Of a DNA stretch of 64,000 nt, positions 57,457-64,000 are shown one piece after another. Positions within the stretch are counted from its first letter, which is position 1. Each line of letters starts with the position of its first letter. The notes under the pieces are model-generated. The model saw only the letters and a list, made by a program, of their open reading frames with translations, did not search any database and was not told the origin of the DNA. The position numbers and the translations under genes were made by a program. Origin of the DNA: Macrocystis pyrifera. Lineage: Eukaryota > Sar > Phaeophyceae > Laminariales > Laminariaceae. The DNA lies in the NCBI GenBank assembly GCA_031763025.1, contig JASSKH010000007.1, forward strand, positions 14,718,080-14,782,079, read 5' to 3'.

Positions 57457-57776
57457 CCCCCGGTGGCTCATTAGGTGGTCCGCGTGCCTATCAAGATCAA
57501 TTTCGTGGGTTGGAGTCTCACCGAGTGCATGCTCGTAGGGATTTCTTCTTGCATAAAAAATTGATTAGCGGAAAGCGCGAGAGCTTGAGTTAGCAACATC
57601 CGATGAAAATCGACGAGCAGTGGGAATGCTGAACCCTATGCGCGACAAAAAAAAAGGCACGTACCGGGGGGGAGAAGGGACGACAACTATGACCACGCTT
57701 TGTCCACAAGATCGCCGAGGGTAGCTGGAAAGGAGAAGTCAAGATGAAAAAAAATAAAAAAAAACAAGAAAAAAAA
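57457..57776 (+). mobile_element. tRNA-derived SINE with poly(A) tail, second full-length copy
   Basis: The head reads CCCCCGGTGGCTCATTAGGT then GGTCCGCGTGCCTATCAAGA; the B-box region GTGGGTTGGAGTCTCAC is mutated in the T loop. The body matches the copy at 51.0-51.4 kb over its whole length except a deletion of about 25 bases before AGCTGGAAAG. It ends in an A-rich tail (GATGAAAAAAAAT, A9, CAAG, A7) immediately before GTCTGGCCACGG of the interrupted element, which marks the insertion point. Confidence 0.88.
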
Positions 57777-58053
57777 GTCTGGCCACGGAGAGACGCGCCG
57801 CCCGCCGACCGCGTGTCGGGCGCGAAGCAACGTCGCTATACAGCTGTGTCACCATCCAACTCATCGATCATTCTGCTGCTGTATGCTGTCGTGGGATAAC
57901 ATCTTGAATTTAGAGAACATGCCATTTTTCGATTTGAAAATCTGATGACCCAAGTCCGCAAATCCGACATTCATTTTTTACATCGAAAAATACAAATCTC
58001 AAGCTCGAAGTCGAACCGCATAGGAAACAGCCTAAGGTATCACGTTTAGTAGC

Positions 58054-59232
58054 CTATTTATGTGGGACCTCGTTCGAACGCCGGGTTTTTTTAGACTTGC
58101 GGGTTCCCTCGCTTTTCAGCGCTCCCGACCTTATTTTTTTTTGACTGGCTCTCAACTTGCTAATCAATGCCGACGCGCTGTCATCTGCACCGCTAACCAA
58201 ATTACGAGCATTCGCATTCGAGCGGGGTCCGGCATCTACCACCTCGGTAATGGACCCTTCGTAACGCGGATCTCGTCCCAACACCAAATTCGGGTCGGAT
58301 TCACTCCTATTAACAGAAACGCGTCTCGGCGAAACGTCGTAACTCCCAGTTACGAGTAAACCTTTCCTCCCGACCGACTTGGCACCAATTACGTTAGACA
58401 TGACGTCCACATCGTCGACATCTGAAAGCAAATCCAAGTCATCTCCCACACCTCTTGGCTTCGCTTTCCGCATACCGGCCAATGACTTCAAAAACCTCGA
58501 TTCCGACATGGACTGAGGAGACCGGCCGGCGACCTTGACGGAAGTTATTTTGCCGGGCCCTGATAGTAGTCTTCGCTGCGTTCTCTGCCAACTTGCATCG
58601 ATGGCTCAAAAGGGACCTTCTCATCACTCACGTTTTCCTTCGAGTTCTCCTCACGACCAATTGCATGACGAGCTAGAAAGGTCGGGGAGACTCGACCGTA
58701 CTTCTCTCGGTGGCACAGCAGCGGCTTCTGCAGACAGTTCCTCATCTTCGGTGCTGTGGTGCTGAGACAAAAATTGGTCATACGAGAGCCCCGGTTGCGA
58801 CCCCACCGCCCTCGCCGAATCGCCACGATGACGTCCGTCCGAATCCATTGCAAATCCAACCTGACCGCAGATAGATAAGGCGATGAGGCCTACCGAAGAA
58901 GGGACGTAGACACGGGCACACTCACCAAAGAGCGATGAAGTTGCCAAAACGTACCGACCAACAAAATGTTTTGCAAGAACCTTATAAATCCTAGATGGTC
59001 TAGCCAACGCTTCTCCATTTGGCCGTCCTTGTTCAGATGTTCCTCGATCGTGAATACCCCCCCCGGCACTACTCGTAGTTTCTGCTGTGTCGTTTAGGCT
59101 TTTGCGTCTCTGGCTGGTTTGCTGATGTCCTCCTCGGGTCCCCACCCAAGAAGGCGTGCGTCCAGAGATAAGCCTTCCATAGGAGAAGCCAAGGATCAGA
59201 AGAGTTGCAACGGTGCACTTACGATACCTCAT
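58054..59232 (-). CDS. Multi-exon gene, acidic then basic product, family not recognised
   Basis: Two parts look coding. The 3' part, about 58,591-58,054, reads MSESRFLKSLAG, DDLDLLSDVDDVDVMSNVI, SVNRSESDPNLVLGRDPRYE and ends in a lysine/arginine-rich tail (RKSKKTRRSNEVPHK, stop at 58,054). The middle part, 58,848-58,655, reads MDSDGRHRGDSARAV, LSYDQFLSQHHSTEDEEL and SSLPDLSSSS. A GTGAGG donor at 58,654 and an acceptor at 58,592 join them in phase. Upstream, the frame stays open to an ATG at 59,232 with a signal-anchor-like start (CTVATLLILGFSYG). A strong GTGAGT donor near 58,930 with an acceptor before GTTGGATTTGC does not keep that phase, so either the start is ATG 58,848 behind a 5'-untranslated intron or the upstream frame is read through. 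The product is predicted hydrophilic and disordered; no enzyme motif seen. Confidence 0.45.
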
Positions 59233-59403
59233 GACGTGTTCTATCCCCCGTATTCGCGGCTGGAATGAGCTAGCAGACCCATTGCAGCGACAAATGGCCA
59301 AAATATATTCGAGGGTGTTACAGTGAAAACGAGGCGTTTTCTTGTTTGCCCGAATCGTGCGGTGGTAGGTGAGCGCAAACACTCAAAGGCCTTCTGTTCT
59401 AAG
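59233..59403. promoter_or_regulatory. Divergent promoter region (if both flanking starts are right)
   Basis: ATG codons at 59,232 (minus) and 59,404 (plus) lie 171 bp apart, head to head. No TATA-like box is obvious. If the minus gene really starts at 58,848, the region is larger. Confidence 0.35.
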
Positions 59404-59716
59404 ATGGCTGACGCACCAGAGGTCTCGGAAACGGAGACTTTGCTGCTGGCGTTGTCTGATGGATTGGAGTGCACGAGCCTCCATCGAAGGCTTGGTGTGC
59501 TGGAGGCCCTCGTCAAGTGGTTGTGCCCTGCGCAATCAGTAGAGGCGATATCGAAGCCGGAGGCACGGGCTCTCGTCAGGCTGTTGCTCAGTTCATTATG
59601 CAACCCTCAATACCTAGAGCGATTGTGGATAACCAGGCTGTATAATGCCGTCATCTCAGCTGCGAGGTCAGGAAGATGCCCGACGTTTACTCCGATGTGC
59701 GTCGTCAACCTGGCTG
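59404..59716 (+). CDS. First exon of a helical-repeat protein, GCN1-like N-terminus tentatively
   Basis: ATG 59,404 opens a frame reading MADAPEVSETETLLLALSDG, CTSLHRRLGVLEALVKWLC, EARALVRLLLSSLCNPQYL and ERLWITRLYNAVISAA: amphipathic helices of HEAT/ARM type. The spacing resembles the extreme N-terminus of the giant translation-stress regulator GCN1, but the match is from memory and slight. The frame meets a GTGAGT donor at 59,717 and a stop eight bases later, so it should continue by splicing. I found no credible second exon before the window ends; the following 4 kb is repeats. It could instead be a short 106-codon gene or a stranded fragment. Confidence 0.35.
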
Positions 59717-59965
59717 GTGAGTGAATCATGCGTTCGCGTTGACGAATGTCTTACTTTTTCGAACAAATACAAGGTATGTACTTGCTTGCTTGGTCGTACG
59801 AAGGGTGGTATGCGTGCTTGCACAGGAGGCATACATATTGAGGATGAGCAATAGGCAGTAGTTACCGCTCTACCAGGTAGGATGTATGCATAATATACTT
59901 CAAGATCATGGTATTACATCAGTATGATATACATATATAAAACTCAACATGGGGTGATATTTCCA

Positions 59966-60862
59966 GGGCTTTTCGCGGGTCATGACCCGACCCGCGGGTC
60001 GGGTCACGGGGTGTTCAAAATGTCACGGGTCGGGTCGGGTCGGGTCAGGAAGTGGTCAAAATCTCACGGGTCGGGTCGGGTCGGGTCAAGAAGTTTTCAA
60101 ATCTCACGGGTCGGGTCGGGTCAAGAGTCTTTCAAATCTCACGGGTCGGGTCGGGTCGGGTCAAGAGGTGGTGAAAAGCTCACGGGTCGGGTCAGGTCAT
60201 GACCCGCGAGAAACGGGTCACTCGCGGGTCGGGCCAGCGTGACCCGCGAGTTCTTTTCTGCTGACCCGCGGGTCGGACCCGCGCATCCGGCCCGCGGACC
60301 CGACACTCAAAGTACTTACCAGCTCTCTTACTCAAAGGCTTTTCTCGTACAAATACCCAATAATACTCCTTTGGAATCTTATTCGAGCATTAAAATACTG
60401 TCAAAATCCATATACGCATTCCCGCATCCATCCATACCCACTACAGCCAGGCCACATATCGCTTGTGGGCACAAAAATTAATATTAAATTGTTTTTGAAG
60501 TGTCGACCCACGGGCCGGATCCGCAGGTCGGACCTGCGGGTCAAGATAAATAGTCTCGCGGATCAAGGAACTTGACCCGCATGAAACCCGTGTCTCACGG
60601 GTCAATCCGAAGGTGGCGGGTCGGGTCGGGTCGGGTCAGGAGGTTTTGAAATCTCGCGGGTCGGGTCGGGTCGGGTCAGGATATTTTCAAATCTCACGGG
60701 TCGGGTCGGGTCGGGTCAACAACTTTTTTAATCTCGCGGGTCGGATCGGGTCGGGTCAAGAGGCTTTCAAAATTTCCGTGGGTCGGGTCGGGTCAGCTAA
60801 CCCGACCCGACCCGACCCGACCCGTGAGATTTGACCTGACCCGCGAAAAGCCTTGGATATTT
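59966..60862 (+). repeat. GGGTCGGGTC minisatellite with inverted ends
   Basis: Units of about 40 bp, of the form TCACGGGTCGGGTCGGGTCG followed by GGTCAAGAAGTTTTCAAATC, recur five times at 60,022-60,200 and five times at 60,613-60,800, separated by unrelated AT-rich sequence. The block starts with CAGGGCTTTTCGCGGGTCA and ends, reversed, with CAAGGCTTTTCGCGGGTCAG, so the whole array has inverted termini. Most units hold four GGG runs two bases apart, a G-quadruplex pattern. The SGRVGSG reading frames are by-products. Confidence 0.9.
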
Positions 60863-61800
60863 CGACTCTTTGCGCCGAATTCAATATCGCGATTTTCGTA
60901 CACGTAAATCCCTCGATATAAAACTCAATATCGGGTTTCTTGCCAGAACAACGTGAGATAAAACATGGGTGAAAAAAATAGGCGGCAAGTGCACAAACAC
61001 GTAGAACATCGCATGGGCTGGAGGACGTCACTGCTGCTGCTGCAGCTGCTTATCTACGTAGCTCGGCAGGCTTCAGCGCCCGGGTACACCATGGATTTGG
61101 CTCTTGGCATAGACGATGGCGCGTCTCGTGCTCGTGCTGAGACGTGTCCGCCAAAAACTAAAGGTCGGGTTGGCGCTACCCGCTTGTTCCCGGATGAGGT
61201 GGGGCGTGCGGTGTTGGGGACATGGGTTTGGGTCAACTCCTCCGGCAAAAAGACTCCCAGCCAGAGCACTGGGTGCTGTGCTGGTGCCGCTGAACCGGGG
61301 CATCCCGTGCATCCGCCTCTCCCCCGACCAAGGGAGCACCCGTCTGCCGTACTCATTCAACCAAGTCGTGGCGGCCACCATTGCTGCTGCTGCTGTTGTG
61401 GTGCTTGCTGGCAGGGTAATGATCGGATGACCGAGTAGAGGGGACAGGCTGTTTCCAATTTTTGTCTGCCAAATTCGCCTCTACCAACAAAAAACAGAAC
61501 ACAAATATATGGTTGGGGTAAAAATACCCCAAGCATATATTTGTGTATTGCGGACCACGTATGGCGAAAATATCGCTATACCCGACGTCGGTATAAAACT
61601 CGTGGGCCACATAATTTGGCTCTAAATGTCAAATATCGCGATATTCTTGAGTTTTTATATATATATATATATAAAATAGTATAATATTAGTAGTGATACG
61701 TACATACATCATGGGCCTGGCCAACAAAAAACAGTTGCTGTTATGCGTACACAGGTGCCACCTACCTGGTTACGTAATTTGCGCACGCCTTAAGAACTTT
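60863..61800. other. Repeat-flanked spacer, one ambiguous open region, TA microsatellite
   Basis: From 60,965 to 61,438 three forward frames and two reverse frames are all long because the DNA is GC-rich; none is preferred. A (TA)n run lies at 61,656-61,673. Nothing else can be supported. Confidence 0.5.
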
Positions 61801-61807
61801 GTTGTGA

Positions 61808-63445
61808 GGGTGTGTCTAAACAGAATTGAAAAGCTCAATCGAAAATCGAATTCATTTCGATTTCGATAAAATTTTGCCGAGGTGTCCAACCAGAATCGAA
61901 AAGTGAAAGTAGAAATCCAGGCGAAAAGCAACGGAGAGGACAACCTACAATTAATAGGCCGTTCGCATCTGTGCACACATGCCGGCAATCTAGTGCTCGG
62001 TAGCACAGATCCACCACACAAGGCAGCCCGACGCGACGGCAATTCGATTTCGGGAGGTCGTTGGGCCTCCCATGGAGGTGGTGGCGCGTCCAACGTTGAC
62101 GCCCCCGAGATCAAACTTGAAATTATACTGAGAACGAACTTCCAACCTCGTTCTCGAGGGTATCATCCTGAATTTTCCTCAAACTATGTTGCTCTGGCTC
62201 GAACGCCGGGAAACAAAGGCCCGAGAATGTCGGGGCTGGTGTTGTGGTTCGCCTGCTGGCTGTTTACGGGGGGGGGTCTGTGCGGCTGTGTTGCCGTGCT
62301 AGCTGTGGGTTAGATGCTGTGTACGGCGGTCCTGATGTGATATTTTGACGTGGCTGCGCTGACCGGTAGGACGAGCTGAATTGTTGCGGTTCGTGCTTTC
62401 GATTTCCTTTTCGATTCCCAGCCGTCAACTTTTTGATTTTGGCATCGGGTTGTAAGGGTCCGTCTTATCGAGGACTTTTGGTCCTTTCAATTTGGTTCGA
62501 CTTTCTTTTTTCTTATTTAATTTGCATCTGATTGGCCGGAGAGTGGATGACCAGGCAAGATTTGAAGGGGCAAATTAGAAATAAATCAATTTGAGTGAAA
62601 AGCCTTTTGGGACTTTTTTCGTGTGATTTTTCTAATTTCAATTTCGAATTCGGGAGTTGATCAGCCTTGATGTAGCATGTTCATGGTGGGTCAACACCCC
62701 CGGTGGAGTCTGGGGTGATTCTTGGCCGCTTCGGTGACCACCGTCGAGGCGATAAAACGCGAACCTCAACGACTGGCGACCGGAGCAATAGCCGCGCCCA
62801 CGGCCACAGACCATAGCACATCGTACCCCGGCGGTGGCGCCTAAAAAGAAATCATGGCGGCCGCAAGCCCGATTTTTCGGCCTGCTCGATCGGCCAACCA
62901 TCACGAAAACCGAGCAAACGAGCAAAAAAACAGAGGACACGCTCGAGACCTCGATAGCTGCACCACCGTTGCTGTTCCGCACGTGGCGCTTGAGGGCTCC
63001 CTCCGCCCACCCAAGACACCCTGAGAGTGATAGCTTCCTATCCTGCGCCACCAAAAAGAAAAAAAAGCTGGCGGCGGCGCGCACGCGACAACTCAAACCT
63101 TCGCTCTCGTCTACGCTCGTCGCTGTTTGTCGGCTGGGCGTTGTGTGACGCGCTGCGTTGTTCAAGGTTGTTTCGAAATCCCTTTTGTGTGACAATGAAT
63201 GCGCCGTTTCCCGATAGGATACGAACACGTTTTTTTTTCGAAATCAAATTAAAATTCATTGAATTCGAAATTTTATTTCCAAATAATGAAATTTAGTGTT
63301 CCCCGTTAAGATGGGCTCTAAATCGTTCATTTTTTCGGAACCTAAAAAACGAAAGGGAACATGTTTTGACCAGGGACCAATCAGTGCCTTGTTTATTATC
63401 AATTCGATTTTCGATTTTCGATTTCGATTCTGTTTAGACACACCC
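61808..63445 (+). mobile_element. PIF/Harbinger-like inverted-repeat element containing a nested element
   Basis: The left end reads GGGTGTGTCTAAACAGAA and the right end, reversed, the same 18 bases, continuing with T.GAAA and CGAAAATCGA. TGA flanks both sides (61,805-61,807 and 63,446-63,448), a 3-bp target duplication. GGGTGTGT ends with a 3-bp duplication are typical of PIF/Harbinger and Tourist-like elements. The interior includes the entire 62,457-63,316 element, so this one was inserted first. No transposase domain is visible in the remaining internal sequence (61,882-62,313 has a 143-codon frame of unknown kind). Confidence 0.75.
62457..63316 (-). mobile_element. Non-autonomous DNA element, inverted copy of 17,215-18,049
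   Basis: Read on the minus strand it starts GCCCATCTTAACGG and ends, reversed, near CCGTCTTATCGAGG. It is roughly 85-90% like the 17.2-kb copy by eye over most of its 860 bp. A 196-codon minus-strand frame (62,638-63,228) contains RVRAAASFFFFLVAQDRKLS and SPQTPPGVLTHHEHATS, also recognisable but split into two frames at 17.4-17.9 kb. It has no known motif, and I read it as incidental or decayed. Confidence 0.8.
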
Positions 63446-63605
63446 TGACACCGCCGACCTTGACGATAGACCACATAGGCTACGAGGACAGTATTTATCA
63501 TACCAGGTTTAGTGCAGGGCTCGCCGCTTAACACCGTTTGATAGGCCACTTTCCTTGTTTGTCGGCCTCATTATACCTGGTACAGAGTACTGGTAGGGAA
63601 CAGAC

Positions 63606-63997
63606 AGCGCCCATTTGTAAGACATGTCTTGCATGCCTTAACTAACATACATGTGTCGGATTGGCTAGTTTGGCCTTATTTCGCCCAAGAGACCACCTCC
63701 ACGTTTTTTTCAAACATAGTCGGAAGTCAGCCCCCGCACGGCGGAACCGTGTGGATTGCGGGTCGGGTATATGGTCAGGTTTAGGGTTAGGGTTGATGTT
63801 AGGGTCAGGGTCAGGTTGGGTCTGGTTGGCACTTGTTCGCCCACTGCCTTTGGATGCTTTGTCTGCTTTTAACCCTCTCAGGACTGCAGTCCCGTTTTGG
63901 GCACAAATTACTCAGAATTTGAACGGTTTGTCCCCGAAACGGGACTGCAGTACTAAAGGGTTAAGGCGTGTAAGACATGTCTTACAAATAGGCGCGC
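63606..63997 (+). mobile_element. Inverted-repeat element carrying telomere-like repeats and a foldback hairpin
   Basis: The left end GCGCCCATTTGTAAGACATG then TCTTGCATGCCTTAA matches the reverse of the right end at 63,962-63,997 (GCGCCTATTTGTAAGACATG then TCTTACACGCCTTAA), inverted repeats of about 35 bp. Inside are TTTAGGGTTAGGG with degenerate TTAGGGTCAGGG units (63,779-63,815) and the fifth foldback hairpin (63,868-63,965). It lies at the very end of the window, so the right flank is not visible. Confidence 0.75.
63868..63965 (+). repeat. Foldback hairpin element, family GGACTGCAGTCCCG
   Basis: Longest copy of the palindrome: TTAACCCTCTCAGGACTGCA at the left against TTAACCCTTTAGTACTGCAG on the reversed right, with GTCCCGTTTTGGGCACAAA paired to GTCCCGTTTCGGGGACAAA. 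The loop is around CTCAGAATTTGAACG. Confidence 0.9.
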
Positions 63998-64000
63998 CCT

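Larger units (their letters stand above)
55735..58032 (+). mobile_element. Composite inverted-repeat element flanked by TAA, two copies with SINE insertions
   Basis: Copy 1 is 55,735-56,493: the left end reads GGCCGTTTCCTATGCGGTTC and the right end, reversed, GGCTGTTTCCCATGCGGTTC. These are inverted ends of about 33 bp continuing into TCGATTT.GAGCTT.AG. Copy 2 starts directly after, near 56,494, is broken at about 56,930 and resumes at 57,778-58,032, ending GAACCGCATAGGAAACAGCC. TAA precedes 55,735 and follows 58,032, consistent with a 3-bp target duplication of the PIF/Harbinger (TWA) type. Internal frames are short and no DDE transposase is visible, so it is non-autonomous. A 3' half lies at 16,795-17,107. 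Confidence 0.75.

Noticed and set aside
59924-60834. Coding sequence with SGRVGSGQ repeats
   Set aside because: The frames are translations of the GGGTC minisatellite and change with each unit.
60965-61438. 157-codon frame with a signal-peptide-like start
   Set aside because: Two other forward frames and two reverse frames are equally open across the same GC-rich DNA, with CTG repeats explaining the leucine run.
62638-63228. 196-codon minus-strand open frame as a gene
   Set aside because: It lies inside the repeated DNA element; the copy at 17.4-17.9 kb is broken in the same frame, so it is not under visible constraint.

Overview
This is nuclear DNA of an intron-rich eukaryote. Every recognisable gene is broken by spliceosomal introns with GT...AG ends, commonly GTGAGT or GTAAGT donors and pyrimidine-rich TTGCAG/CTCAG acceptors. 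Introns run from about 120 bp to 10 kb. The density of small coding exons, the transporter with a nodulin-like domain and the repeat load would fit a photosynthetic stramenopile such as a brown-algal relative. That placement is an inference; nothing here fixes the taxon.

Region by region. 1-8.4 kb is gene-poor and holds the wreck of a Ty3/gypsy-type reverse transcriptase near 5.8-6.1 kb. 8.4-18.8 kb is one gene on the minus strand, SUMO, whose two coding exons lie 10.1 kb apart; the intron is packed with tandem duplications and transposon relics. 18.8-21.5 kb shows no gene. 21.8-29.3 kb (plus strand) is a nine-exon or larger nodulin-like/MFS membrane transporter. 30.7-36.15 kb (minus) is an eight-exon gene for an unrecognised disordered protein of about 840 residues. 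36.49-48.2 kb (plus) is a complete fourteen-exon gene for the protein phosphatase 2A scaffold subunit A (PR65), 586 codons. The last two genes start 334 bp apart, head to head. 48.2-58 kb is repeats: a hairpin foldback family, a tRNA-derived SINE with poly(A) tails, and inverted-repeat elements. 58.05-59.23 kb (minus) and 59.40-59.72 kb (plus) are a second divergent pair, both only partly understood. 59.95-64 kb is a GGGTC minisatellite, a nested inverted-repeat element and an element with interstitial telomere-like repeats.

SUMO and PP2A-A are housekeeping genes of protein modification and dephosphorylation; I see no operon-like or pathway link between neighbours. The exon chains of SUMO, PP2A-A, the transporter and most of the 30.7-36.15 kb gene were built by hand: each junction had to keep the reading phase, and for the known families it also had to match the expected sequence.

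Two short palindromic motifs, TACCAGGTA/TACCTGGTA and CTATTAATAG, recur far above chance across introns and intergenic DNA and were not seen in the coding exons I rebuilt. No CRISPR array, rRNA or intact tRNA gene was found.
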